Origin: Bacteroidales bacterium
GTDB taxonomy: Bacteria > Bacteroidota > Bacteroidia > Bacteroidales > UBA10428
Assembly (NCBI GenBank): GCA_016933335.1
Contig: JAFGBD010000038.1
Coordinates: 1 to 60,979, forward strand
DNA: 60,979 bases
Direction of reading: 5' to 3'
Under the pieces are notes generated by a model. The model ran no database searches, was not told where the DNA came from, and was given only the letters and a program-made list of their open reading frames with translations. Position numbers and translations under genes: made by a program. Shown here in pieces: positions 1 through 9,134 of this stretch; the stretch's first letter is position 1; each line of letters opens with the position of its first letter.

Positions 1-615
1 ACTGATATTCCTTTATCAAAGCTTGAAGTAACCGGAATGATTCATTCAACTTCTGAAGGCATCAAGTTTCCTGACGGAACCATCCAGGCAACTGCTGCTT
101 ATGGTTCCGGCGACAATTACTGGAATTTATCTGACAGCAATCTATACTATAATGACGGAAACATTGGAATCGGTACTGATGAGCCCGGTGCAAAAGTTGA
201 AATCGCTGATGGAGATATCTTCATTAGTGATATTAACAGGGGAATCATCATGAAATCACCTGATGGTAATTGCTGGAGAGGCACTCTTGACAATTCCGGG
301 AGCCTGGTTTTTGCAGTTATTGATTGTCCGGGAGAGATACAATATCCAACCCTTAAATCTGAGTCGTTGACCAACAGCATTACCATATACCCTAATCCTG
401 TTGAAAAAACTGTTACAATTGCCTCCTTAAATGGTAACCTTAGAAATACAATTGCCATTCTATATACAATGGATGGAAAAGTTGTCAGGAAAGATGAACT
501 GAATAGTGACTATACCATCCTGAATATGAATAATATCCCATCAGGTTCCTACATCATTAGTGTTGTTGATAAAAAGAGAAAAGAACTGGTATCTGAGACG
601 ATGATTAAAGAATAA
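1..615 (+). CDS. T9SS type A cargo protein, 3' part (5' end outside window)
   Basis: The frame is open from base 1, so the gene starts upstream; 204 residues are visible. The segment with GIKFPDGTIQATA followed by NIGIGTDEPGAKVEI is the tail-fibre-like shaft repeat common in secreted Bacteroidota proteins. The last ~80 residues form a T9SS type A sorting domain: ITIYPNPVEKTVTI, then a GKVV turn, then IPSGSYIISV and a basic C-terminal strand. It is therefore probably exported by the type IX system and attached to the cell surface or released. The enzymatic or adhesive part lies outside the window, so its specific role cannot be named. The next 274 bases to the following gene show nothing clear. 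Confidence 0.85.
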   Translation, partial: TDIPLSKLEVTGMIHSTSEGIKFPDGTIQATAAYGSGDNYWNLSDSNLYYNDGNIGIGTDEPGAKVEIADGDIFISDINRGIIMKSPDGNCWRGTLDNSGSLVFAVIDCPGEIQYPTLKSESLTNSITIYPNPVEKTVTIASLNGNLRNTIAILYTMDGKVVRKDELNSDYTILNMNNIPSGSYIISVVDKKRKELVSETMIKE

Positions 616-889
616 TTGCAATTCTTATCATATCCGGAAAATTTCTTTGCGATTACCTGCTTGGCCGGCTTACGGACTATATTAGAAGTATATAAAAATG
701 TAAGATTGATTGCCCGGAAACATGAAAGGCACTTTTTTCAAATCAGCCGGGAATAAGCGAAAAAACATACGAATCATCTCCGGATTTTTGACTTTAAAAC
801 CAGATGTTTAAAAAACTGCATTTGGTTTTTTCTTGTGCCATTAATTTACTTTATTTGCTTTCCTTCATTTACAAATATAAAGTAGGACA

Positions 890-2053
890 ATGAAAATATT
901 AATGGTGCTGGAATCAGATTTCCCCCCGGACGACAGGGTAGAAAAAGAAGCCATTTCACTTATAAATGATGGTCACCATGTTACCATTGCCTGCTATACC
1001 TTTGAAAAAGAGACCTCCGAACAATGGTATAAAGGTATCAGAATCATTAAGAAGACCATCTCCAGATTCATTTATAAATCAAGTGTTGGAGCACTTAAAT
1101 TTCCGTTCTACTTTAATTTCTGGTATGGTTTTCTTGTTCAATTATATCAAAAGCACTCTTTTGATGTGGTACACATACATGATCTGCCTCTGGCAAAAAT
1201 TGGCGAGAGACTGAAAAAGAAATATAATATCAGGTTTGTCCTCGACCTTCATGAGAACTACCCGGCTTCACTGGAAACAACCACGCACATCAAAAAACCT
1301 CTGGGAAGAATTCTTCATTCAAATAAACAATGGCGCAATTACGAAAAGAAATATATCCGGAAACCTGATCTGATGATTACCGTAATTGATGAGATGAAAA
1401 ACCGGATCGTTAAACTGGGAACTGACGAAAACAAGATAATTATTGTTGAAAACACTCCGTTATTAAAGGAATTCAAAATGCCTGCAGAAAAACCTTCCCC
1501 TGAACATATAACCCTTTTCTATGCCGGAGGTATCAATATATACAGAGGATTGCAAATTGTTATTGAGGGTTTGGCCATGCTGGTATCTGAAATCCCGAAC
1601 CTGCGTCTTTGGATTGTCGGCAAGGGGAGCTATGAAAAAGCAATCCGTAAATTAATTCAAAAACATGGTTTGCACAATCATGTTGAATTATTTGGCTGGA
1701 AACCCATCAATGAAATAGCCATACTGTTAGCCAAATCTGACATTGCAGTTATTCCTCATCTTAAGTCGGAACAAACCGATTGTTCCTCCCCGAATAAAAT
1801 CTACCAGTATGCATATTTTAATAAACCTATCATATGTACAAACTGCAACTCACTGGAAAGACTTATCAGGGAATGGAATATCGGAATAATATATACACAT
1901 GATTCTCCCGAAGATTTTAAAAATAAAACAATTGCTTTGATAAAATCAGGTATGTACAAAAAGATCGGACAAACAGGTAAAATGCATATTGAAAAAAAGC
2001 ATCACTGGGAAAATTCTGTTCAGCCCTTACTGGATGCATATAAAAGTTTTTAG
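890..2053 (+). CDS. Glycosyltransferase family 4
   Basis: A 387-residue GT-B protein. The N-terminal acceptor domain starts MKILMVLESDFPPDDRVEKE, and VVHIHDLPLAKIGERL is the usual motif of the inner Rossmann strand. The C-terminal donor domain has LFYAGGINIYRGLQIVIEG and LRLWIVGKGSYEKAI, then SSPNKIYQYAYFNKPIICTN, the position of the nucleotide-sugar-binding loop of GT4 enzymes. It probably transfers a sugar from a nucleotide donor to the growing lipid-linked polysaccharide on the cytoplasmic face of the membrane. wecB follows 61 bases later on the same strand. Donor and acceptor cannot be read from sequence. The fold assignment is firm, the substrate unknown. Confidence 0.88.
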   Translation: MKILMVLESDFPPDDRVEKEAISLINDGHHVTIACYTFEKETSEQWYKGIRIIKKTISRFIYKSSVGALKFPFYFNFWYGFLVQLYQKHSFDVVHIHDLPLAKIGERLKKKYNIRFVLDLHENYPASLETTTHIKKPLGRILHSNKQWRNYEKKYIRKPDLMITVIDEMKNRIVKLGTDENKIIIVENTPLLKEFKMPAEKPSPEHITLFYAGGINIYRGLQIVIEGLAMLVSEIPNLRLWIVGKGSYEKAIRKLIQKHGLHNHVELFGWKPINEIAILLAKSDIAVIPHLKSEQTDCSSPNKIYQYAYFNKPIICTNCNSLERLIREWNIGIIYTHDSPEDFKNKTIALIKSGMYKKIGQTGKMHIEKKHHWENSVQPLLDAYKSF

Positions 2054-2114
2054 CATAACACCGGATACTTTAAATAAATTTGCATCGAAAGTAAACCGGA
2101 TAAACTCATTACCT

Positions 2115-3167
2115 ATGAAGATTGTTACAATTGTCGGGGCCCGGCCACAGTTTATTAAAGCTGCTGCATTTTCAAGAGAATTAAAAAACCATCCCGGGAT
2201 CACTGAAATCTATGTGCATACAGGCCAGCACTATGATACGTATATGTCAGATATTTTTTTTAACGAACTGAAAATTCCTTCACCACGGTACAATCTTGAG
2301 GTCGGTTCAGAGACACATGGTAAACAGACTGCATTGATGATCGAAAGGATAGAAAGTGTATTGCTGAAGGAAAAACCGGATTGGACACTGGTTATTGGTG
2401 ATACCAACTCAACCATTGCCGGTGCCCTGGCAGCTGCAAAACTAACCATTAAAGTTGCTCATATCGAAGCAGGATTGAGAAGTTATAACCGTGCGATGCC
2501 GGAAGAGATCAACAGGATCGTAACCGACCATATTTCCGATCTGCTCTTTGCTCCGACACTCAATGCCATGAATATTCTCAGGCATGAAGGTTTGGGTAAA
2601 AAGGCAGTTCTTACCGGAGATATTATGTTTGATTCCCTTAAATATTATGAAACCCTGCTGGAAAAAGAAAATAAAAACAACCGGAAAAAACCGGACCAGC
2701 CTTTTTACCTGGCTACCATCCACCGGCCGGAAAATACCGACAATACAGACCGGCTCAGGAACATTTTTAAAGCATTTTCAATGATTCAGTGTACATTGAT
2801 ACTACCTTTACATCCCCGTACAAAAAAATCGCTTACCGGGATACCGGTTCCGGATAATGTAAAAATCATTGAACCAACAGGATATATTGATCTGCTTCTT
2901 CTATTAAAACATTGTGAAAAAGTTCTCACCGATTCAGGCGGACTGCAAAAAGAAGCATTCTTTATGAAAAAGCCATGCATCACTCTCAGAAATGAAACAG
3001 AATGGATTGAGACACTGATTGATGGCTGGAACTATACGGTCGGGGATAATATTGCCGATATTCTGGAAAAAGTGAACGCAAAAACTCCGGAGAAACAGAC
3101 AAATTACTTTGGTGAGGGAAATGCCGCATCCAAAATCATTCAATATCTGATCAATGCAGGTTCATGA
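2115..3167 (+). CDS. wecB: UDP-N-acetylglucosamine 2-epimerase (non-hydrolysing)
   Basis: Interconverts UDP-GlcNAc and UDP-ManNAc in the cytoplasm, supplying ManNAc (or ManNAcA precursor) for surface polysaccharide. The frame is open upstream of 2115, but the family begins exactly at MKIVTIVGARPQFIKAA, so the ATG at 2115 (350 aa) is chosen. Family motifs seen: VHTGQHYD, VIGDTNSTIAGALAAA, HIEAGLRSYNRAMPEEINR, ATIHRPENTDN and LTDSGGLQKEAFF. HIEAGLRS and the conserved SGG-x-Q-E loop mark the WecB type. The hydrolysing NeuC/LegG enzymes differ in these regions, so this is not the missing legionaminate epimerase. It converges with the reverse-strand glycan operon, whose last gene stops 57 bases away. 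Confidence 0.93.
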   Translation: MKIVTIVGARPQFIKAAAFSRELKNHPGITEIYVHTGQHYDTYMSDIFFNELKIPSPRYNLEVGSETHGKQTALMIERIESVLLKEKPDWTLVIGDTNSTIAGALAAAKLTIKVAHIEAGLRSYNRAMPEEINRIVTDHISDLLFAPTLNAMNILRHEGLGKKAVLTGDIMFDSLKYYETLLEKENKNNRKKPDQPFYLATIHRPENTDNTDRLRNIFKAFSMIQCTLILPLHPRTKKSLTGIPVPDNVKIIEPTGYIDLLLLLKHCEKVLTDSGGLQKEAFFMKKPCITLRNETEWIETLIDGWNYTVGDNIADILEKVNAKTPEKQTNYFGEGNAASKIIQYLINAGS

Positions 3168-3224
3168 ATGGTCCGGCTTTTATGCAAATAATCTGTTCAA
3201 AGAGATCCCTTATCCTTGATAAGC

Positions 3225-4550
3225 TTAAGAATTCATCATTCCCCTGATCCTGTCAAGTAATATACGGGCTTCATGATCTCTTGAAAACTGAAGGTAGTTA
3301 TTGTTTGAATGTCTCAGGTCAGCATTCCCTTCAGCTTTCCATTTATCAATCAGTTCTTCCAGGTAACTGAACAATTCATCAGCATCGTTTCTTTCAAAGT
3401 TTCTTCCGGCTTCGCACAGTCCGATCAGACGAGCGTTCTCACTATACTTATCTGATATGGAAATAACAGGTTTTCTCACTGCCAGGTATTCGTATATCTT
3501 CCCGGGCACAATCATCCTGTTATCTTTAACATTTGGATTAATGAGCAGTAATACGGTCGAAGTGTACAGGTATGACGGGATTTCCCTGTGTTCAACATAC
3601 CCGGTTTCTTCAAAATGTTTTTCTAATCCGTAACTTTTAACAATATGTCTTATGCTTTGTGAGAATAATCCAATAAACCTCATTTTTATTGGTAATTCAG
3701 GATAGGCCTGTACAATTCTCTTGATGACACTAAAAACAATCTCAGGTTCGTAGTTTTCCGGCATCATACCGGTATAGGTAATGATAAAACTATTTTGCCT
3801 TTCAGCCCTTTGATCTGAACTGAAAAGCCGGCCGTTATAGCCCAATGTATGTACAACAACTTTCTTCTCTGCCTGATTTTTCAGCTTCTCTAAATACAGG
3901 GTTCTGGCATACTGACAATGAGATAAAACCAGATCGGCAGAGTATAACACTTTCTTCTCATAGCATTTATCTAACCATTTTGCCGGAATTGTCCGGTAAA
4001 AATCCTTCAAATAAAATATATCTGTCCAGTAATCATGAAAATCAGCAATCCATCTGATCTTTAATTTTTTCTTGAGTTTTAATCCAATCAGGTGAGTTGA
4101 ATGCGGCGGACCTGCTGTTATGATAATTTTTATTACGTTGTTTTGAATAACTTCTCTTGCCTTTTGATATGCAAATCTATTCCATCCCCTCCTCGGATCA
4201 GGTATAAAAATATTACCACGGATGAAGCGGGCAATTTTTTTAATGAATGAAGGTTTTTGCTCATCCACAAATGCATTGGCCGGTACCTGTCCCACATATC
4301 TGTTATATAAAAAATAAAGCTCTGAAGTATTTGTACGGTATGTTTTTATCCGGGGATTAATTTCATCGATCAATGACTGATCGGTTACCTGGTAAGTAGC
4401 CAGATCCTGGTCAACTGTTACCACATGACATGTAACTCCTGTATCCGCCCAACAATTGAGTATATCCACCCATCGCTGTACTGCGGGGCCTCCGGCCGGT
4501 GGCCAGTAATAATTAATGATCAGAACAGATGGATCTCCTTTTTGAAACAT
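3225..4550 (-). CDS. Glycosyltransferase family 4 (last gene of glycan operon)
   Basis: A 441-residue GT-B enzyme. The N-terminus has VLIINYYWPPAGGPAVQRW, the glycine-rich nucleotide-sugar loop typical of this GT4 branch. The middle has IADFHDYWTDIF and SADLVLSHCQYARTL. The C-terminal domain has FIITYTGMMPENYEPEIVFS, MRFIGLFSQSIRHIV and IVPGKIYEYLAVRKPVISIS, in which the E of KIYEYLA is the usual donor-ribose contact. It lies 53 bases downstream of the flippase and closes the reverse-strand operon. It probably adds one sugar of the repeat unit made from the LegB/LegC-type nucleotide sugar, but the donor is not predictable. Confidence 0.88.
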   Translation of the reverse strand: MFQKGDPSVLIINYYWPPAGGPAVQRWVDILNCWADTGVTCHVVTVDQDLATYQVTDQSLIDEINPRIKTYRTNTSELYFLYNRYVGQVPANAFVDEQKPSFIKKIARFIRGNIFIPDPRRGWNRFAYQKAREVIQNNVIKIIITAGPPHSTHLIGLKLKKKLKIRWIADFHDYWTDIFYLKDFYRTIPAKWLDKCYEKKVLYSADLVLSHCQYARTLYLEKLKNQAEKKVVVHTLGYNGRLFSSDQRAERQNSFIITYTGMMPENYEPEIVFSVIKRIVQAYPELPIKMRFIGLFSQSIRHIVKSYGLEKHFEETGYVEHREIPSYLYTSTVLLLINPNVKDNRMIVPGKIYEYLAVRKPVISISDKYSENARLIGLCEAGRNFERNDADELFSYLEELIDKWKAEGNADLRHSNNNYLQFSRDHEARILLDRIRGMMNS

Positions 4551-4603
4551 TCAATGCAATATTAATATTGAATCAGAATCAAAAAAATTCCATAATTAAA
4601 AAT

Positions 4604-6112
4604 TTAACTTCCGCTATTTCTGTTTGTAATATTCTCAATCCATTTGCCTGGATTCTTCCATTTTTTAAAGGCTTCTTTTATTCTTTGAACCTCAATGTCC
4701 TCAAAAAAACCAAATAAATATAACAGGAACGGAAATGAGATTAAGGCTAATACCTTTATCATTAGTCTGGCTAACAATGTTTTGTCATTGATTAATAAAG
4801 ACAGACCCGACATTACCGCTACAATAATAATAACAATTATCATCTTCTTAAGCTCATAAGGAATATGATAATGTTTCTGGGATGAAATGAAAATGATAAT
4901 AAAAAGAGCAATCTGAGAGATAAGGGCTGATAAAGAGGCCCCGTGGATTTTAAGGTGAGGAATCAATAGTATATTAAGCCCCATATTTAATGCCGTTACG
5001 ATAAACAAAGATATGCCAATAATGGTTGTTTTCTTAACAATCTGTAATCCGATAAAGGATGTATCTTTCAGCATCCCAAAAAATACAGAAATACCGATAA
5101 CAGGAATAATAAATACTGCCGCAAGATATTCATCATTTGAAGTAAAGACCTTGATGATTTCAAATCCGAATATCGAAATAAACAATACAAAATAAGCAAC
5201 CAGAAATCCCTGATAAGTCATAAGCTTCGAATAGAATCTTTTATTGTCGGGATCATACATTTTTTTAAAAATTATCGGTGCAACTGCCAGTTGAACAGAT
5301 GTTACAAATATTATTCTGATGGTATTTGCAATTCTGTATCCCAGGGAATATATTCCGACATCATCAAGCGTGGCAAGATAATTAAGGCTGAAACGGTCGA
5401 ATATAGTTAATACTGTTGCAGATAACGAACCCAACACCAATGGCAGGCAGAATTTAAGCATTTCTCTGAGAATCTTAAACTCCAGATGAAACTGTATGTT
5501 TTTGAATATATACTTTACAAGAAAAAGGAAATAAGGAATATGACCTATAATCTGAGCTTCATAGATCCCTTTAATCCCTCTTTTAAGATGGACAATAAAA
5601 TAAATAGTAACACCCAGTGTGATAAATAATTTCAATATTTGCGTTAATGAATACAGGATGGATTTGGATTGCAGCTTCATAAGCGTAAATATTCCAAATG
5701 AAATTGTCTGAAGCGATACCGAGATATACAAAATCTTAAGAACATAAGTGAAACCTGAGTCATTAAACAGCAGTAACGCCAATTGATCGCATAACAAATA
5801 AAACGGCATTCCGAAACAGAATAATGAGAACAATATAAAAGACAGTGATGTAAAAAAGATGCTCTTCTGTTTGTTAATAAATTCCTTATCCCAGTACCAT
5901 CGTGTAAAAGCCTGATACAATGAAAAGCCGGTTAGTGCAATTAAAAACTCAATGGTGACATCCAGTAGTGATATTGCCCCAAAATCATTAACTGAAAAAT
6001 AGACAGGATTGGTGTAAAGCGGAATTAAAACCAGTCCGATGATTTTTATTGAAATATTCCCTAAACCATATACCGCCGAATGCTTTGCAACTTGCCTAAT
6101 ACTATTGATCAT
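4604..6112 (-). CDS. Polysaccharide flippase, Wzx/MATE-like
   Basis: A 502-residue integral membrane protein with about 12-14 hydrophobic segments spread over its length. It starts INSIRQVAKHSAVYGLGNIS, the usual N-terminus of PST/MVF-type oligosaccharide flippases in this phylum. DRFSLNYLATLDDVGIYSLG (about residues 240-260) is the typical conserved loop. It should translocate undecaprenyl-linked repeat units across the inner membrane. It starts only 3 bases after the asparagine-synthase-like gene ends, so translation is likely coupled. The C-terminus ends in a short basic tail on the cytoplasmic side. The family is clear; the transported glycan is inferred from context. Confidence 0.88.
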   Translation of the reverse strand: MINSIRQVAKHSAVYGLGNISIKIIGLVLIPLYTNPVYFSVNDFGAISLLDVTIEFLIALTGFSLYQAFTRWYWDKEFINKQKSIFFTSLSFILFSLFCFGMPFYLLCDQLALLLFNDSGFTYVLKILYISVSLQTISFGIFTLMKLQSKSILYSLTQILKLFITLGVTIYFIVHLKRGIKGIYEAQIIGHIPYFLFLVKYIFKNIQFHLEFKILREMLKFCLPLVLGSLSATVLTIFDRFSLNYLATLDDVGIYSLGYRIANTIRIIFVTSVQLAVAPIIFKKMYDPDNKRFYSKLMTYQGFLVAYFVLFISIFGFEIIKVFTSNDEYLAAVFIIPVIGISVFFGMLKDTSFIGLQIVKKTTIIGISLFIVTALNMGLNILLIPHLKIHGASLSALISQIALFIIIFISSQKHYHIPYELKKMIIVIIIVAVMSGLSLLINDKTLLARLMIKVLALISFPFLLYLFGFFEDIEVQRIKEAFKKWKNPGKWIENITNRNSGS

Positions 6113-6115
6113 TTT

Positions 6116-7963
6116 TTATTGATCCATATAATTCCTGTAAAAATACTCCAGGTTTATCAATTGCCATAACAATCCCGAAAAATCATCGTGTCCTTCAAGG
6201 TGCTGATGAAACATTCTGATAGCCTGTTCTTTGTTTATTATTTCAGATGACTTCCAGTCATCCACAGTAAAGAAATCCAGGATATTCTTTTTCAATTCAT
6301 TTCTGAACCATTTCCTGTAATCAACATAGTACGGCCGGTTCCATGGTTTATAGAGCATCGCCAGGTAACCCAGCCTACCACTTCTGGCCAAAGAGGCCAA
6401 TTTATTTTCAAAAACTTTGCACCTGTATCTGAACATTGATGCTCCTATTTTAAAGTTGTATCCTTCTCTTTTAATAGCTGCCAATTCAGGGAAATATCGT
6501 GCAAATGTCATCCTGTAAAGATACTGGTGTTCACGGTAATGGATAGGTAAATTCCATCCGAACGTGAAAACATCATTATCAAAGGAAGGCATTCTTGTCT
6601 GATAATACATATTGTTTACCAGATTTCCTCCCAATGTTCCTCTACGTACATGTTCATTCATCAACAACAAAAAATAACAGTGTAAAGGATGATAATCCTT
6701 TCTAAGATAAACTGATGTTGCAAGTTTATATGTCCCTTCAATATTCTTAAAGAAATCCTTTCTGAATAATGTTTTAATCCTTTTCTGATCGTATGCTGTA
6801 AAAATATCGAGTAATATACTGTCGGTTTCCTTGTTGTGCCCGGAACTGTTTTTCAAGGCCTTGATTTTCCTTCTCCAAAGTGTACTTCCAAAAAGTGCAT
6901 CACACATCTGGTATGAGATTATAATGCTTTTTTTCCCGTAAAAAAACTGCACGGGCTTATAATTCTGTAGTGGACCATAAATAATTGACATTCCATCCGA
7001 AAGCAAAGCAAAATTCCTGGCATTTTCCCATGTTTTGACAGGTGTTATATCAAAAGGATAATGGTCAATACCCAGATGCGCTGCAACTTCTTTGGCGTAC
7101 ATCTGATCTTCGCTAATTTCCGGCCCCATTGTAAAGGCTGTCATATTTTGAAGCCCTGATTTATGATACATTGCAACTGCATACCTTGAATCAAGTCCCC
7201 CGCTTAAAGGAAATAATAGTTCATCTGGCTCTTGGTTCATTCGCTTTACAGCCTTCATCATGATATTATAAAGTTCTTCCTGTAAACGTTTGTTTTCCTT
7301 TTTACTGATCCTGCCCGGTGCATAAGCTTCTTCATGATAAGGGAAATCCCAATATTTTGTTTCACGGATACCTTTATATGTATACTCAATATAAGATCCT
7401 GGAGAAACCAGATTCACCTCACGGAACATGCTTTTGTTGCCGAAAAGATGTCCAAAGCTGAACAAATCGGCAATACTATGATAATTGATTTCTTTCTTGT
7501 AAAGGCCAGGAATCAATGCTTTCATTTCAGAGGCAAATAATAACCGGCCTGCACTCCAGGCATAATAAACAGGCATTGTACCATAACGGTCCACAATCAC
7601 CCACGCCGTCTTTTTTTCATTATCAAACAGACAGGCTGAATACTGTCCGTTTAAAGTTTTCAACACATCCAATCCATACCTGGCGAAAAGTGTAACTAAA
7701 TACTCCCCGTCGCTGCAATTTTCAGGTTTTAATTCCAGGTTGTTCGAAAATATCTCTCCATAAAAAGCCAACACATATTTTTCACCGGATATCACAATAG
7801 GTCGGGGATGACGATGTTTCTGATCCGCACAAATATTCGCAAGATATATTCCTTCTTTTTTATAAGTATAAATTGAATAAGAAAGGTGATCCATGCTTTT
7901 TTGCATGGCATTAAACAAAGTTGTATCATTTTTTTCTGATAATATTCCAAGAATTCCAGGCAT
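6116..7963 (-). CDS. Asparagine-synthase-like amidotransferase with altered N-terminus
   Basis: A 615-residue protein with the two-domain plan of glutamine-dependent asparagine synthetase: an N-terminal Ntn-hydrolase-like region (~1-200) and a C-terminal ATP-pyrophosphatase domain. The latter has LLFPLSGGLDSRYAVAMY (PP-loop at ~254-259) and ISEDQMYAKEVAAHLGIDHY. The N-terminus reads MPGILGIL where active family members have MCGI, so the Cys nucleophile that releases ammonia from glutamine is replaced by Pro. VDRYGTMPVYYAW and FASEMKAL are otherwise normal. In polysaccharide loci such proteins usually amidate a sugar carboxylate. Here either free ammonia is used or another group is transferred. 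It begins 19 bases after the preceding glycosyltransferase. Function is inferred. Confidence 0.82.
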   Translation of the reverse strand: MPGILGILSEKNDTTLFNAMQKSMDHLSYSIYTYKKEGIYLANICADQKHRHPRPIVISGEKYVLAFYGEIFSNNLELKPENCSDGEYLVTLFARYGLDVLKTLNGQYSACLFDNEKKTAWVIVDRYGTMPVYYAWSAGRLLFASEMKALIPGLYKKEINYHSIADLFSFGHLFGNKSMFREVNLVSPGSYIEYTYKGIRETKYWDFPYHEEAYAPGRISKKENKRLQEELYNIMMKAVKRMNQEPDELLFPLSGGLDSRYAVAMYHKSGLQNMTAFTMGPEISEDQMYAKEVAAHLGIDHYPFDITPVKTWENARNFALLSDGMSIIYGPLQNYKPVQFFYGKKSIIISYQMCDALFGSTLWRRKIKALKNSSGHNKETDSILLDIFTAYDQKRIKTLFRKDFFKNIEGTYKLATSVYLRKDYHPLHCYFLLLMNEHVRRGTLGGNLVNNMYYQTRMPSFDNDVFTFGWNLPIHYREHQYLYRMTFARYFPELAAIKREGYNFKIGASMFRYRCKVFENKLASLARSGRLGYLAMLYKPWNRPYYVDYRKWFRNELKKNILDFFTVDDWKSSEIINKEQAIRMFHQHLEGHDDFSGLLWQLINLEYFYRNYMDQ

Positions 7964-7982
7964 CTTAAATTATAAAAACTTT

Positions 7983-9134
7983 TTACTGCAGACTATAGGC
8001 TTCATACCATGAATATTTGATATTTTCCCAACTCATCAGATTTAAGATAATCTCCCTGTTCTTTTTACACAATTCCAAATGTTTTTCAAGATCCAGTATT
8101 ACCTTAAATAACGCTTCTTTTAGATCATCAATTTTATTTATACGAATTAAATATATTCCCAACCTTTCTAATGAATCATAAGGTAGCCATTTACCAGTAA
8201 TAACCACACTGCCTGCCGCAAGATGTTCAAGCATTGAACTTGACATTTGATCCCTGCTCTGAATATGGATAAAAATATCGGTAGCTAAACGCAAAGCCAT
8301 TATTTTTTCAATCTTAAGGTAATCCTCTATTACCAAGTAATGCAAATCACTGTTCTTTAAAAGTGATTTTACTTTTGTGCGTCTGGCACTTACCTTTTGG
8401 CCATAAGTCATAGGGAAAACAATAAAACAATCCTTGAGCAGCTTTTTATTTTCTATCAGTACTTTTATAATTTCTTCATGCCTTGATATTGAATCAGCGT
8501 TATAACCGCATGTGATTAACTTTTGATATGTACTCCACTCATTTCGGGATTGATGTTTATTATGCTTCAGTAAGAAATCTCCAAAGGATATAAAGGTTTT
8601 CATTAATGGCATCAGGATACCAGTTCTTTTATCTGAATTGATCAGGTTATATTTTTCAATAATCATATCAAGCATGGTAGGATTTGTTGCAAATAGCTGG
8701 TCAGTTAAGGCAATGGTTTTTCTGTTGCATATGTGCCGATACCATGCTACATTGTTAAAATCGCTCCCATAAAAAGTAACGCATAATTTCTTTGTTTTCT
8801 TTCTTATAATCTTTGTAAAAAACGCATAAAAATAATGGTGAAAGTTTATATGAGCCACATCATAACAGGGAAGTTCCCTTCCTGTTATTCGTAATCCCAT
8901 AATATATTGAAGAAATCTTATTCCTGGTAACCTGCTAAAAACTCCTGACGGATATTTATTGAAATAAACATTATTAAAAATGGCCTTTAGCTCAATATTA
9001 TTTTCCGGTAATAGCTTCTTAGTCATAAAACAATCAAACTGTAATACTTCAGCTTCCTCTTTTAATCTTTGAACTACTGGAAGAACAAACCTCTTTATCA
9101 TATTGAATTCAGAGATTATTAAAATCCTTTTCAT
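7983..9134 (-). CDS. Glycosyltransferase, GT4-like
   Basis: A 383-residue protein starting MKRILIISEFNMIKRFVLPV. It has the spacing of a GT-B enzyme: YDVAHINFHHYFYAFFTKII in the N-terminal domain and KLCVTFYGSDFNNVAWYR, the usual GSD motif. A C-terminal half follows, with ATDIFIHIQSRDQMSSSMLE and HLAAGSVVITGKWLPY matching the donor-binding loop of GT4 family members. Its ATG overlaps the stop codon of the nucleotidyltransferase gene as ATGA at 9131-9134, so the two are translationally coupled. It may use the sugar nucleotide produced by its upstream neighbours, but this is inference from position only. Confidence 0.78.
   Translation of the reverse strand: MKRILIISEFNMIKRFVLPVVQRLKEEAEVLQFDCFMTKKLLPENNIELKAIFNNVYFNKYPSGVFSRLPGIRFLQYIMGLRITGRELPCYDVAHINFHHYFYAFFTKIIRKKTKKLCVTFYGSDFNNVAWYRHICNRKTIALTDQLFATNPTMLDMIIEKYNLINSDKRTGILMPLMKTFISFGDFLLKHNKHQSRNEWSTYQKLITCGYNADSISRHEEIIKVLIENKKLLKDCFIVFPMTYGQKVSARRTKVKSLLKNSDLHYLVIEDYLKIEKIMALRLATDIFIHIQSRDQMSSSMLEHLAAGSVVITGKWLPYDSLERLGIYLIRINKIDDLKEALFKVILDLEKHLELCKKNREIILNLMSWENIKYSWYEAYSLQ

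Noticed and set aside
2115..3167. wecB as the missing LegG-type hydrolysing epimerase
   Set aside because: The HIEAGLRS and SGG-x-Q-E motifs match the non-hydrolysing WecB type.
3209..3223. CTTATC/GATAAG hairpin between wecB and the convergent glycosyltransferase as a bidirectional terminator
   Set aside because: The stem is only 6 bp and no T-run follows on either strand.
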